This document shows positions 23,421 to 35,299 of a stretch of DNA of 64,000 nucleotides, one piece after another. A program made the translations under genes and the position numbers. The notes beneath the pieces are model-generated. The model was not told where the DNA came from, did not search any database, and saw only the letters and a program-made list of their open reading frames with translations. The DNA is from Siphonodentalium dalli (taxonomy: Eukaryota; Mollusca; Scaphopoda; Gadilida; Siphonodentaliidae): the NCBI GenBank assembly GCA_032622095.1, contig CP136068.1, positions 54,210,025-54,274,024 of the forward strand. Reading direction: 5' to 3'. The first letter of the stretch is position 1; every line of letters begins with the position of its first letter.

Positions 23421-24450
23421 TCTATTATATATTTTGGAAGATCTGTCTGTGTGTGTGTGGTGTGTGTGTGTGTGTGTTCGCGATGAACTCGAAAACGGCC
23501 GACCCGATTTCGATGAAACTTCGTATGTGAGGGTACTATCGGCCGGGAAGTGGCATAGGCATATTAATTTTCAGATCCGAGGTCAACTTTTCACGTGCCG
23601 AGGTCAAATCTGTTTTTACGCTGTGTTACGGGACTTTCATTTGAGTTCGGTGCTTACAAATCGATTCGAAACAGCGCGAATACTAAAATGCCAGTCATAA
23701 TAATGACACTGTGAGAATCTTTCGTGTTTCCTCTTTCCAACGATATATAATGCGTATGTATCCGTTTTAGTTATCTGCCTCAATTATCAAGAATAAGTGG
23801 TACTATCTCCCATCAGGATAAAAACAATTTGTAACTTCTATGACGTCGTTAGAGGTCATAACGTTAGATCACGTTAACGCTTAACCAGCCGATGCATTTG
23901 ACTGTTTCAGACGTCTTGGCGATATCTCGGGCACCGATGGTAATATATCTTTACGTTGAAACTTGATAATTAATGAGCGTGTGTATATGAGGCGCGTTTA
24001 TATACTTGAGTGGAAATCAAATCGGGTTAAACTGGCGGATTGTTACGAACGAAATTTGATGCATAGGGTATCTCGGTATCCGCTGGGCCGATTTCCCGGT
24101 ATCCGCTGGTCGATTTCCACCATTTTTCGACGTGACCTTGACCTTGAAATCAGGTCATTTCAAGGTCAAATCGCCAATTTTGATGGGATTTCGACGAAAT
24201 TTGATACGTGGGGTTACTTTTGTCCACTGATTGTTTTGGACGGGTCCAATCGTGACCCCGACCAGACCTTGACCTTCAAAATTATCAATTCAAGGTCAAA
24301 TCGGGTAAAACCGGATGGATTTCGACAGGCACGTTTGTCCGGTACTTTTGTCCGGGCAGTGTTTTTGGACTGGTCAAATCGTGACCCCACTTGACCTTCA
24401 AAATGGCCAATTCAAGGTCAAAGCCCGGACGAAGTCGGGTCACCTTCTAG
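23421..24450 (+). mobile_element. Helitron-like non-autonomous element
   Basis: It begins TC (preceded by A at 23420) with 'tctattatatattttggaag' and ends CTAG (followed by T at 24451). A GC-rich imperfect hairpin 'cccggacgaagtcggg' lies about 7 bases before the end. TC...CTRR ends, a 3' hairpin and A|T insertion without target duplication are the Helitron hallmarks. The interior has a TG-repeat head, then 'gatttcgatgaaacttc', then three diverged modules of about 125 bp with 'gaccttgaccttcaaaat' and 'ttcaaggtcaaatcg'. No Rep/helicase frame is present. It sits in AVL9 intron 6. Confidence 0.5.
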
Positions 24451-24589
24451 TATATATTAACTTGTCCGCCAATTAGATTTTAGCACATGACTTCATTGTT
24501 ATTTTTGTGTATTCTTCTCTTCTGATTATTTGCGCATTGACTAAGTTAAAACAATTATTCCTTTAAAAATTCTTCTCTCTGCCTTATAG

Positions 24590-24678
24590 CACCATGCAAA
24601 ACACAGAGCGGGGGAAAAAGATAAATGCTGCCGTAACACAGACAGGAAAATATGTTGTACAGACAGGAAAGGCAGTTG
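24590..24678 (+). CDS. AVL9: AVL9 exon
   Basis: The acceptor is 'tgccttatag' and the donor is 'gttg|gtgagt'. It is 89 bp, phase 2 to 1. It encodes 'HTMQNTERGKKINAAVTQTG' then 'KYVVQTGKAVG', matching the family block 'VQNSERGKK...NVVQTGKAVG' (recalled). Confidence 0.94.
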
Positions 24679-24921
24679 GTGAGTGGGCTTTATGCAAGAA
24701 ATACTACATAGAGTCCTTGCTCTGTAGAGAGACATGTTTACGTTCCCATAAGTTTTATTGATGTATACATCTACAAGTAAGTATGCCGTAAACATAGGCG
24801 TACATGGATTACAGTTTAACACAAGATTTTATATTTTCATTTTTCTGCTGACAAGGCTGATTTTGAATGCTATTTCCCACTGATATATAACACTCATATA
24901 TTCAAAATTATGTGTTGTTTT

Positions 24922-25032
24922 AAAGAATTGCTACATATAATGCACATTGGTGCATATAATAAAGAATCGCTACATATAATACACATTGGTACATATAATA
25001 AAGAATCGCTACATATTATACACATTGGTACA
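24922..25032 (+). repeat. 39-bp tandem repeat, 3 copies
   Basis: Three copies of 'aaagaatcgctacatataat' followed by 'acacattggtacatataat', ending 41 bp upstream of the last AVL9 exon. The short distance to the acceptor means copy-number changes could move the branch-point region. Confidence 0.92.
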
Positions 25033-25073
25033 GCATTCCACCAAAGATTATAATCCTGCAACTCCTTTTTCAG

Positions 25074-25312
25074 GAGGAGCATTTTCAAATGCAAAATCAG
25101 CTGTCAGTTCATGGTTCAGCGGCTGGAGACATAATTCGGAGAAGAATGAGAAAGGGGACGGAGATGCTGACAAACCTGTGATTGAGGAGGCGTCAGATGA
25201 GAAATCTGATGAAATTCAGGAGGAACCGACAACACCTGACAGCGAGCACAGGACTCAGCCTGAATTCAATGGTCCCGTTGGAGACGAAATGCTTCCGACA
25301 AGTTCTGTATGA
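25074..25312 (+). CDS. AVL9: AVL9 terminal coding exon
   Basis: The acceptor is 'cctttttcag'. It is entered in phase 1 and ends with TGA at 25310-25312. It encodes 'GGAFSNAKSAVSSWFSGW', a conserved AVL9 C-terminal block, followed by an acidic, Pro/Glu/Ser-rich tail of about 60 residues ending 'DEMLPTSSV'. The tail has no recognisable domain and is probably disordered. No canonical AATAAA was seen in the next 1 kb. Confidence 0.93.
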
Positions 25313-26364
25313 AAGGCATGCAATGTCAGAAATTATGGATCATTGTGAAAATGGTTATAGTCGGAGTGATGAGAGTTTTCCGAGGAATACATTCCATTAT
25401 ACTACTTCACCTCAGAGCATTTTTCACCTCAGAGCTTCTCTTCTTTCACCTCAGAGCTTCTTTCCATTCATTGCAAGAGGCTCACAGTTATATTAGTCTC
25501 TCTTTAACTTGCCAGCAAGATATCTAACTCATGGATTATAATACTAAAATCAGATTGTAAGGATCATTCCATAGAAGATAAGAGCAACGTTCTACCAGTT
25601 CTGTCTAAATAGGAGCATAGTGTCAATAAGGTGAACCATTGAATGCCAACATGATGCAGTGAAAGTTATCCTACGTGAACATTATTTCATCGGCATTAAT
25701 ATTACAGTTCATTTCATATAGTATGAAGCTCATTCTCAGTGTATTGTTCCAACCAAATGACCCTCTCAACCAGTGAGTGGGATAAGGGTCGCTCCTTGAC
25801 AGATGAAAAGAACATTCTACCAATGAAAAAGTCATCTTGTCAAGATAAGTGGACCATTGGATGCCAACATGATGGTATAAAAAGTTTCCAATATGAAATA
25901 CATTTCATCAGAATTAATTGTCGTTAAATCGATAACAGTCTCTTGCCGTTCATGAAACAAGAAATTCATTCTCCTTCTCAATGTTTTGTGCCAACCACCT
26001 AGCTCACCTGTGGACCATAAGACTAACATCAGGTTTTGTCTGTTTTCTGTGATGTGCCAACCACCAACACTAGCCTATTATCTTTAGGGATAAGTCACTT
26101 CAACCTGGCAAGAAGGGAGAAGTAACACATTTCAGAGAGAAGATTTCTCCCTCTAGGCTGGTTCCTGCCTACATATGAGATACTCTCCCTCTAGGCTGTT
26201 GCCTGCCTCTAGGCTGGCTCTTGCCTACATCTGATAGATACTTATCGCAACTGAAGAAAATCCATCTATTATATCTTGGTTAAGATATTCATTGAATAAT
26301 ATTTGTTCATTTGAAGATGAATTTAAATGAATCAGGGTTACAAACTAATTTTGATGAAACTTTT
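25313..26364 (+). other. AVL9 3' UTR / downstream region
   Basis: This follows the stop codon. It contains 'cctcagagc' repeats near 25411-25456 and a diverged tandem duplication of about 240 bp (25572-25745 against 25808-25990, sharing 'atgccaacatgatg', 'atttcatc(g/a)g(c/a)attaat' and 'cattctc'). It also has repeated 'ccctctaggctg' words at 26149-26222. No canonical AATAAA polyadenylation signal was found, so the transcript end is not called. Confidence 0.5.
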
Positions 26365-27901
26365 TAGCTCAACATGACTAAGTCAAGTTTGAGCTATTGC
26401 CATGGGTTGGCATCCATCTGTCAACAATTTCCTTTAGCACATCCTACAGGTCACACCAGGGGCGCCAGAAGAGGGGGGGGGCAGAGGGGGGGCAGCTGAC
26501 CCCCCTGCCCTTGACCAAGGGGGGCGAGCGGGGGCAGGACTTGCCCTTTTCTGGAGACAGAAAATGCTTTTTGTGTGTTTAATCTCGTGTATTTATAGCA
26601 AAATGTGACTTTTTTGGTCCAAATACCACCAATTTCACAAGGAATATTAATTTTTTGTCAATTTTATCACAAAACGGCCATAAAAACCGACAAATACCAT
26701 TAAAATAGGGATTTTTGCCACAATGAATTTATGGTTATTTTCCCGAGTTTGCGGAGAAAATGCCCTTTTTTGCAGAAAAGTGCCCTTTTTGTAGGCTCTG
26801 CCCCCCCTGCCCTTGGATGCTTCCGGCGCCCCTGGGTCACATCTCTCATCCGATCATCATCAAACTTCATATAGATCTTTGGGTTTGCACCAGATGAGAG
26901 CCATCGATTATTTCCGAAATTTGTTAAAAAACATGGCTGCCAGAAGTCATCTTGGATTTCAAATTTATTCTCATTTATTGGAGAATTGTTTTGAAAATTT
27001 ACAGGCATGTTTAGGATCACATCTAGATTGGAGCTATCGATTTTCAATGAGAATCATGGCAGCCATCTTGGATTTTAGTCTCTGCATGACTGAATCCTTT
27101 AGCACAACCTACAGGCATTATGCGATTGTCAACAAACTTCATACAGATCTTCTGGGTGACTTCTTGATGGGGTCAATAAATTTTTTCCGAAATTTGTTTT
27201 CAAAAATGGCCGCCAGAAGCCATCTTGGATTTAAAATTTAAAATAAATCCATCGGTGCACCCTGTAGCCCACATTTATCAGAGAATTGTTTTGAAAATAA
27301 AGGCATGTTTAGGGTCACCTCTAGATGGGTGCTATCAAATTTGAATGATTTTCAATGAAAAACATGGCTGCTGGCAGCCATCTTGGATTTTACTCTTTGC
27401 ATGACTAAATCCTTTGCCATACCTGACAGGCCACATCCCTCATCCAATTGTTACTAAACACTTCATATGGTCTTTGGGGTGACCATTAGATGCGATACAT
27501 GAAAATTTTCAAAATTTTGTTTAAAAATGTGGCCACTAGCAGCCATCTTGGATTTCACATTTGAATCAATCGGCACACCTTGCAGCAGACATCTATTGGA
27601 GTAATGTTTTTAAAATATTACTGGCATGTTCTGGATCACTTGCAGATGGGAGCTATCGAATTTGAACGATATTCAATCAAAACCATGGCTTCCGGCAACC
27701 ATCTTGGATTTTACTCTTTGCATGACAAAATAATAATAATTTAGCACAATCTACTGCCAACATATTTCATCCAATTGGTCCCAAACTTCAAATGGCTCTC
27801 CCGGTTGACGTCTAGTATTACTCAAACATGTAATCTTTCCGCATTCCTAATAGTTCCATTGACTGTTATGTATGACATTATCCCCTCTTCAAGATGAGCT
27901 A
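26365..27901. mobile_element. 'tagctcaac' family element, older copy with nested insertion
   Basis: The head 'tagctcaac...tttgagctattgccatggg' and tail 'gatgagctacagtgtcattgacactttcat' match the 10947-12721 element and its right flank. The interior has about six diverged units with 'aaacatggctgc...agccatcttggatt'. Units here are more divergent than in the 10947 copy, so this insertion looks older. The element at 26457-26834 is inserted in its first unit. Confidence 0.68.
26457..26834. mobile_element. hAT-like MITE, 378 bp, nested
   Basis: Termini 'caggggcgccagaag' (26457-26471) and 'cttccggcgcccctg' (26820-26834) are inverted with one mismatch and begin CAG. The 8-bp target duplication is 'ggtcacac' (26449-26456) and 'ggtcacat' (26835-26842), 7 of 8 identical. 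The interior is G-rich near the left end and has no transposase. It was inserted into the 'tagctcaac' element after that element arrived. Confidence 0.78.
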
Positions 27902-27954
27902 CAGTGTCATTGACACTTTCATTTTGTTTAGGCCAAAGTAAATATCCAGTTTTT

Positions 27955-28480
27955 AGCTCACCTGAGACGAAGTCTCCGGTGGAGCTATAGTCATCACTCC
28001 TCGTCCGTCGTCTGTCCGTCTGTCTGTCCGTCCGTCTGTCCGTCTGTCCGTCCGTCAACTTTTTAAAAAACATCTTCTCCTCTGAAACCATCATACCAAA
28101 TTGGTTCATATTTGGTGTGGATGTTCCCTAGGTTCCCTGGGTCATTAGGGGCAGAGCCAGGGACATAACTCTAAAAACCAAAAAAATTACATTTTTGTAT
28201 TTTGATCATATTTGGTGTGGATGTTCCCTAGGTGACTGTCATTCAGATTTGTTCAAATGAGGTCACTGTGTCAAACAGTTGCGAAACCAGGGCCATAACA
28301 ATATACCTCCTTGGTAATTCTTATAACGACTTCTTGTCTATAACCATTGTGCCGATTTAGTTTATATTTGGTATGTGGGGTCATTGAATGACTGGGGTTC
28401 AGATTTGTTCAAATGGGGTCACTGGGTCAAATTCGGGTGCAGGCAGGGCCATAATTCCCCAAAAAATAATAAAAAATTCA
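27955..28480. repeat. Interspersed repeat with hairpin head
   Basis: The head 'tagctcacctgagacgaagt' is followed by 'ctccggtggagcta' and a (gtccgtct)n run. Tandem modules of about 110 bp then follow ('ttcatatttggtgtggatgt', 'tccctagg', 'gggccataac'). A headless run of the same modules lies at 29897-30480. I associate this family with mollusc genomes, from memory. Confidence 0.6.
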
Positions 28481-28803
28481 GGAACTCCTTGATCAATTTA
28501 ACATACAAAAAAAATTATCACCCTCCCCCCACATGACCCAGAACCCCACCCTGCCCCCAACCAACAGCATTCCACCCTATCTCATTTCCTAACTCACAGG
28601 ATCTCCCCCACCAGCATATTAAGTCAATTGTATTAGCTACAGACAGAGAGAGTTAATATAAATACACACACAGGCATCAATTGAGATGTTTATCAGGCTG
28701 ACAGGTGTGAACTTAATGCACCAGACAGCACTCATGCCAATGTGTGTTATTAAAATAAAAACAAATTCTTGTTCTCTAACCTGAATTTAGTGTGTCTGGC
28801 ATT

Positions 28804-28898
28804 TGCAGAATGAGGTTCCCAGAGGGTGAATTTAGTTATGCTACCCTGCACAGCAGTCTAGCATCACCAAATACACTAGCCAGGGTCCTCATTCTGCT
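28804..28898. repeat. 95-bp hairpin
   Basis: The arms 'tgcagaatgaggttccc...' and '...cagggtcctcattctgc' with inner 'gtgaattta/taaatacac'-like matches fold onto each other across the whole length. It looks like a palindromic MITE core and is related to 29096-29190. Confidence 0.62.
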
Positions 28899-29095
28899 TA
28901 AGCCTCATCTTCTGGGAAGTATATAGGCACTTAAATTGACATTTTTACTTACTTTTTCCCTTCTATTTAGTTTCTATATCCCCTAATTTGTGAATATAAA
29001 ATGCATAATTGAGGTGCCCAGTGGGTGCACATCACCAACTTTAACTGGAGAACTTCAATCTAATGCTATGTCTCCCATAGCAGTTGAGGCCTACA

Positions 29096-29190
29096 CAGAA
29101 TGAGGTCCTCAGAGGGTGAATTTGGTGATGCTAGCCCGCATTGCAGGATTGTGTCATTAAATTCACCCTTATGGGACCTCATTGTGCAAA
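29096..29190. repeat. 95-bp hairpin, relative of 28804-28898
   Basis: 'cagaatgaggtcctcagagg' with 'gtgaatttggtgatgcta' is followed by the complementary arm 'aattcacccttatgggacct' and 'cattgtgc'. It is the same palindromic family as 28804-28898, about 290 bp away. Confidence 0.6.
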
Positions 29191-29653
29191 TGTCAGACAC
29201 TATGTTCAGGCTTGGCTGTTCGAATATTATGTTCTTAACCACCAGTATCCAATTGAACTCATTATACCCTGAAAAGAAAACTTGGGGGGGGGGGGGGGGG
29301 TATATTGGATTGAATTTGTCAGTATCTATGTCAGACTGTTTTCCCATCCATCCATCTGTCATGTCTCTATCCGTCCATCAATTGTTTTCTTCTCCAGATA
29401 CATATTAAAGACCAAATGGGTTTAAATATTTAGGTGTGGATGTAAATCCTTGTTTTGAACACAGCTGTAGGAGTAACACAATACATTGGTATCACTGGGC
29501 AAATGTTTGTGCCATCATTAATTATCTTCATGTCAACAGGTCTCCCAGACATTCTTGTTGCTGATAGTGGCTTTATGAATGGAATTTTATCCCATGTTTA
29601 TCTCAGATACAAATTGCCTGTTTGAAAGATAAAGTTTATTTTTACTATTAATA

Positions 29654-29784
29654 TTAACCATTTCATGACCAGAGTTGTGCTGGTGAGACCCTGTGCTTGT
29701 GCATTCTCTTATATATGCTCCCATGGGAAGCCTCCCATATAAAAGAGAATGCACTGGCTTTCCAGGTCATGGTAATTTTGTTAA
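29654..29784. mobile_element. Decayed TTAA palindromic MITE
   Basis: TTAA occurs at 29654-29657 and 29781-29784. Inside, 'ccatttcatgacc' and 'ggtcatgg' are inverted, and the central palindrome 'gcattctcttatatatg...catataaaagagaatgc' matches the core of the 63230-63629 element. Confidence 0.55.
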
Positions 29785-29896
29785 GGCAATAGGCATCCAA
29801 ATAAATGATGTATGTCATATTCTTGCAGGGATGTCGCCACTGTGTTTGGGGGGGGGGGGGTGATTTACAGATTTGTTCAATGAAATGTAATTTTTG

Positions 29897-30480
29897 AGCT
29901 CACATCTTCTCTAGACTGAATGGGTTCATATTTGGTGTAGATGTTCCCTAGGTGACTTACATTCATATTTGTTTAAATGAGGTCACTCTATCAAATGGTT
30001 ATGAAGGCAGGGCCATAACTCTTGCTCTCCATAGTAATTCTTAAAAACTACCTCTTCTGCTGTACCATCAGGTTGAACGGGTTCATATTTGGTATGAACA
30101 GTCCTTGGGTGACCTGGAGTTCAGATTTTTTTTTCAAATGGGGTCATTGGTTTTAAATGGGGTCAACTTGTCAACTAGGGGTCAAGCAAAGGAAAGTTTT
30201 CCTCTTAATATGCTTCCTTCACACAGACCATCAGGTCTATTTTATTGATATTTAGTATGAAGGGTTCTTTGGTATCTGGGATTCAAATTTATTCAGATGG
30301 GGTCACCAGATTAAATAGACTGGGACCAGGGACATAACTGTATGTCTCTATAGTAATACTTAAAAATGTCTTCTCAAGAGAGGTTGGACTATTTAGCTTA
30401 CATATAGTATGGAGGATCCTTTAGTGACTGAGATTCAGATTTGTTAACATGAGGTCAACCTGTCAAGAAATGACGGGGTT
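29897..30480. repeat. Tandem-module interspersed repeat (relative of 27955-28480)
   Basis: Repeated modules of about 110 bp contain 'gggttcatatttggtgtaga', 'tgttccctaggtgac', 'cagattt...ggtcact' and 'cagggccataact'. The hairpin head is not seen here. Confidence 0.55.
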
Positions 30481-30560
30481 ATGGGGACTTCACTTAAAAC
30501 ATCTACCTTGGAACTACCTGACTGATTAATCTTGACATATATATGTTGTTTTCGGGTTCA

Positions 30561-33000
30561 TGGATAATTGGGCTTCAAACATGTCTAAATAGTTTATAAA
30601 ACGGTGCTTGTGAGATTGGAAATTTCGAACAATTGAGAAAGTTTGAGACGTCAGTTGTGAAATTCTAACCTAAGACTTGGGAATCTGGAGCCCGGTCAGG
30701 AGGGGATATGTTTAGCTGGAGGGGGATCTGTAGTGTTCCATTGGTAATTTAAAGGTAGATATTCGCTGATCGACATGAAGCCTCTCTAGCCACATATCCT
30801 GTGTAGATCTGCTTCTTTTAAAGTGATTATGAAAAGTTCTGACTGTTATGGTCTCAAGAGTCCCAGTCTTATCAGTCTTTGCAGTCTGGTGAGCGACCCC
30901 ACAGTCTTTGACTGTCTTGTTTAGACATGTGTATGGTCCCGAAACCTCACGCATGCAACCTTTTTTTCTTGTTAATATGTTGGGGGTGGGGGAGCATGGG
31001 GGAACTATTAATTGGTACTAAATAAGTGTTGTTTGTTTCTTATACAAACTAACACAGAGTGAGATCGAACAGATAATTCCCAGTTCTGATTTCCGATTCA
31101 ATACTGTCTTTGGTAACTATGTTCAAACATATGCTGAAAATATGGAGAATGGCAACAGCAATCTCAGCCAAAATTGTCACAAATTATACTATTTACGGGC
31201 CTAGCTGATACGAAGATGGAATGCTTTATTGGTGTGCCACAGAAATAAAAATAAAACATAAAATTGCATGTATGCATGTTTTTCAAACTTGTTTTGCCTG
31301 AGAAATGGGAAACTGACTTTAATAAGTTTATTTACATACTAAATAAAATAACATACTTCAGTTGAGAAGTGACACCTGACAGATCTTTTTAGATATAGAA
31401 CTTTCATCTTATTTGTGTTCATTTCATTCTCACTCATTAAAGATTAACTGTTCAATTTGAGGGTCCCCATATCGTCCAGTTACAACAACAGTGTTATCTT
31501 TTTCAAAAGCGTTTTTGTTGTCAATATTAGTTTATTACCAATAAATGATCACAACAATACCAAGTATAATAAATAGTTTGCCCGAAATAGTTATTTACTA
31601 ACCTTTTTACATTGGCAGTTTGATCAACAAATTCCATGTATGGTGACTCCTTCTCTGAACCAGAATTTCCAAGCTTCTGTCATCACAAAAGTAAACAAAC
31701 ATCTACTTGCATATGTAGTCGGCAGGGTTTATTATCATGAATAAACTGTGATTACTGATATGGAAATATGTGTAATAAATATTATGTAACTATCCAACTA
31801 TCGCAAGATTCTGTCAATTTTGTTTGTGGCAACAATTTTCATTTATTCCGAAAATCATTTCGGATCACCGAAGCAATGACAAACTGTGACCTTGTATGAC
31901 CTCTTGAAATCTTTTGATGATGTCCGTTCATGTCTGTATATATATTTCGAAACAGAATCCAGAGGAGTTTTTACTGGGCTGATATAAATTTAAATAATAT
32001 ATTTCAAAATTTGATATCTACTAGCTCTGAGCTTTCAAAGGGGTCTCGACTCAAAACAAATATTAATCATTCCCAAATAAGAAGAAATTTTAAATTAGGA
32101 TTTGTCAGATTGGACCGTGGATCATTAGATAAAAATTTTAACTTTGTAATATATGTAAGCACAGCACAATTCATTTGTACTGTTGGGTCACTAATAACAA
32201 TTACTTCAGTACTAAATTTATGTGAAGAAAGGTATATGAATAAATATGTTGTTGTTGTTTTTGTAGCTGAAAGTCTGGTACCCTGAGTTCACCTTTATGT
32301 TTTAATTTATAAGCTCTGTTATAGATGTCACAAATGCAAATTGCTGATCATTTATGTTGGATGTTTCTATATTTGTTAAACTATGTCCTTGATATGGTTT
32401 CATCCATTCCGTCTTTCAGACCCCTCTTAATATTCTTCTTGTTAATAACTCTGACAGCCTACTAGCAGTCCTGTATGTGCAAAGGCTTAAACAATAAACA
32501 CAAGCAGAACACAATCATTATGTGCCTGAGTTGTTCTGTCACCTTAATGTTACAAGTTGTTGAAGTTTGTTTGAGAATTGAGTTTTTTGATAAGTGAACC
32601 ACCATTATGTTAATGACATCATATGATATTGTTTGTGTGTAGGTTGTTTTTTATCAATGTTAGGAACCATGATGTTTGAATTAATTGGATCCATGTGTTG
32701 TGTTTTCATAGTCTGTAGATAGTGCGAGATTTAAACTTCTTTAAGAATCAATATGATTTAGACAATCTTACTTGACTCTCAAATGTAAACATTTTTGAAA
32801 ATATATCTTCTTTCATTACTGTCCTTGAGAGTACAGACATCATAAAAACATTTATGTCAAACCCATTCATTCCTGAATGAATTCTACTGTTTAGTTCTAC
32901 AGCGTATGCATTGGAATACATTTGTATTTTCAGCAAACAGGAATAGAAAAGCAATATTGAATCCCATGTATTCATTTGTAGGGGTATTCATAAAATAGGT
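30561..33000. other. Intergenic region, nothing coding recognised
   Basis: AT-rich. 31960-32160 resembles, very degenerately, the interior of the 45849-46340 element ('ttgatatctactagctctga', 'ctcgactcaaaac'). The minus-strand open frame at 30712-30954 (80 codons) matches nothing I know. Nothing else was noted. Confidence 0.4.
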
Positions 33001-33001
33001 C

Positions 33002-33440
33002 TAAAGGTACTCAATCCGATCAGACAGTCAATTTACAGCAACAACAACATTGCTAAAAAATATGCTTTTGTTATCAGAATCGATTAATTACAACAAAATA
33101 ATGCTAACCGCTGTCAACTATGGTATAAAATTTCCCAAAACGTGTTATTTATCATCATGTTGTTCAACGAATTATGGCTGTATTATCATTTGAGTATCAC
33201 ACGAATTTGGCTGTATTACCACTTGAATTTAGAGTTATCCATCTTCATCCACAAATTTGTACGAGACCGTCGATCTGACGGCTCTTTTCTGAGCCACAAA
33301 TAATTACACATTTCGAGAAATAAAAATTTTCAAAAATTGATATCTGATCACTCTGATAATTGATGGATGGGTTCCTCAACTCAAATCAAATATCTTTTAC
33401 CCCCAAAGCCAAAGAAATAGTAATTTGGAGCATTATGCAT
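33002..33440. repeat. Degenerate relative of the 45849-46340 element
   Basis: 'ctaaaggtactcaatccgat' at 33001-33020 equals the TIR of the 45849 element. Near 33335-33420 come 'gatatctgatcactctgat', 'gggttcctcaactcaaat' and 'gccaaagaaatagtaattt', which match its interior. The right TIR was not found. Confidence 0.5.
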
Positions 33441-34198
33441 CTTTAACAAAGCTGTTTGTCGAACTTAATAGTTGAATATCACTACAAATGAATAATAATT
33501 GGATGAAATCTTTTCTTTTTTTTCACTCAAGTATATTCAATATGTTTTAGTCATTTGGCATTGCTCATCGTAATAGCTACATATTACTGTTACTCTTAAT
33601 AAAGGAAAATGCCTTTCTAAATTGAGCCAAATTTAAAGCTTATATAGTCTCTACAAGTATTAAGAGTGGAAGTTATTTGTGCTATTTTCTTATGAAACCC
33701 ACATGTTTTCATGTATTCCCATATTGTGTATGTATATTTTGTATTAATTTGTTATTAATATATTACTAAGTTATGCAGTGCTTTCTTGATGACATTTATT
33801 TTTGAAAATATGTTCTGTTGCTTCATAGTTATATAGAACTGTTCACTGACCCAAGGTTCCTGTCACAAAAAGCAGCCGAGTCTAATAACATATTTTTAGT
33901 TGAATTTCATGTGGGCATTTGAGTGAATTTCATGTGGGCATTTGAGTGCGAAGCAGAAATCTTGTCAAATTTGTATTTACAATGTCAGTAAAATTGAAAT
34001 AACAATACATTGAATTCCATATGACCAAATCTCCAGAAGATGACTGTCTGTATGAGAAATTTTGTGTTAGTATATATATATATATGTATCAATCCATTCC
34101 ATACATGGCCATTTCATTAAGAAATGATCGGCTGTTTGCAATCTACAAGACAATGAACCACTCATACTGAGCCAGTGTTTTGCACATGCAACTAAGAG

Positions 34199-35206
34199 GG
34201 TGTTTATATTGGCGAGGTGGTCCGGTTAACTGGCTGGGTCAGTAAACCAGGCTAACCCAGTCTATAATGGCGCATGTTACAAAATTATATGTGTTTACAG
34301 TATGCGAGCCAGCCCTGTCAACCCTGCCATCTCAGTTTGAGAGACGGGTTATTTAGGTTCAGCTTTCTCCCGCTTTTTCCTGGGCTGGTACTTACTTATC
34401 GATGTGGCTAATTGGACAACTTTATGGTTCAACATGACATAACAAGTGATAAAATTCTATGAATATGAGACAGACATCCCTGTGGGCATGGCTTCACCCT
34501 GATAATGAATGCTGATAGTCAAATTCTCAATCAAGGACAAGCACACTGTTCTCAATTTTTATTATTATTTTGTTCTTTAAAGCAATGTGAAACACTCCAG
34601 TAGGCTGATCAAATAGAAATGGAAAATAATCTTGCTCAAAGTTGTTATTTTTACAAATATTATATCCAAATTGACAACACACACAGTCATTCTTATATAT
34701 TCTTATATATATATTTCAATGCAGTGACTCTCGATGAAGAAATAGTTTTTGTTGGTTTGTCGCCAATAGATGCTTCCCAAATCGAGAAGTAAATATTTAC
34801 AAATGAGTGTAATTCAGACGATGTTTTCTATGGAGCGGTACGATTGATTATGCTTGATATTTTTTGCCATGTTAGTAGAATGCTACGATCCTCCAGTTGG
34901 CATAGCATCTGCATACTAACTTATCAGGTTCAACCACACGAACAAGTCCATAATATGTCTTTAATAATTCTTTTCTTGTAACGTGTCCATAAACAAATAC
35001 TCCCAATATTATTTGCAAATGGATTCATTTTATTGTTTAAAAATTGAGATGTAATATAATAACACTTACAGCAGCTTACAGGCCGCATCATTTGCACATC
35101 AAAATAAAGGTGTTACAACACCAAGTGATTGGTGATGCATTAAATTTTGGTAATTCTGCCTTTCTCCAGACAGTCTGGCCTGGGCTAACTTTGCCATATA
35201 AACACC
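34199..35206. mobile_element. Possible TIR element of about 1 kb
   Basis: 'ggtgtttatattggc' at about 34199 is inverted relative to 'gccatataaacacc' at 35193-35206. Both sides carry G/C-rich 'ctggctgggtca' or 'gcctgggctaac' words in opposite orientation. A second similar end ('ggctggccctatctcatata') lies at 35245-35270, so the true right boundary is uncertain. No target duplication is visible. Confidence 0.33.
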
Positions 35207-35299
35207 TTGAGCATCTAGCTCAGCTAACTGGGCTGGCTCAGCGTTTGGATGGGCTGGCCCTATCTCATATAAACATAACCATATTTTAATTGCTGATAC

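Larger units (their letters stand above)
1..25312 (+). other. AVL9: AVL9 homologue, 3' part of gene (8 coding exons)
   Basis: Eight exons join in phase to about 361 codons ending at a TGA at 25310-25312. The product matches the C-terminal half of the metazoan AVL9 family as I remember it: 'FPLAIFTK', 'STADLRFADILV', 'WEGSDEWFRVQF', 'KTTHNYKIWS', 'TERGKK', 'VVQTGKAVG', 'GGAFSNAKSAVSSW' occur in family order. AVL9 is a cytosolic/peripheral protein related to DENN proteins and acts in the late secretory pathway (Golgi to surface traffic in yeast; polarity and migration in animal cells). Human AVL9 is about 650 residues, so about 290 residues should lie left of the window. Introns: 237-6002, 6138-7462, 7602-13954, 14036-21382, 21498-22252, 22307-24589, 24679-25073, all GT-AG. 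The acidic tail after the last conserved block is low in complexity and probably disordered. Family identity is strong; exon edges come from splice consensus plus frame. Confidence 0.93.

Noticed and set aside
25182-25527. Two further + strand frames overlapping the last AVL9 exon.
   Set aside because: They are out of frame with the conserved AVL9 block and have no splice or homology support; they are shadows.
30712-30954. 80-codon minus-strand frame as a host exon.
   Set aside because: No homology was recognised, no convincing splice sites flank it, and it lies next to interspersed repeat modules.
31930-32286. 118-codon + strand frame with a hydrophobic C-terminal part.
   Set aside because: Its middle matches a degenerate TIR-element interior (relative of 45849-46340) and no domain is recognised.
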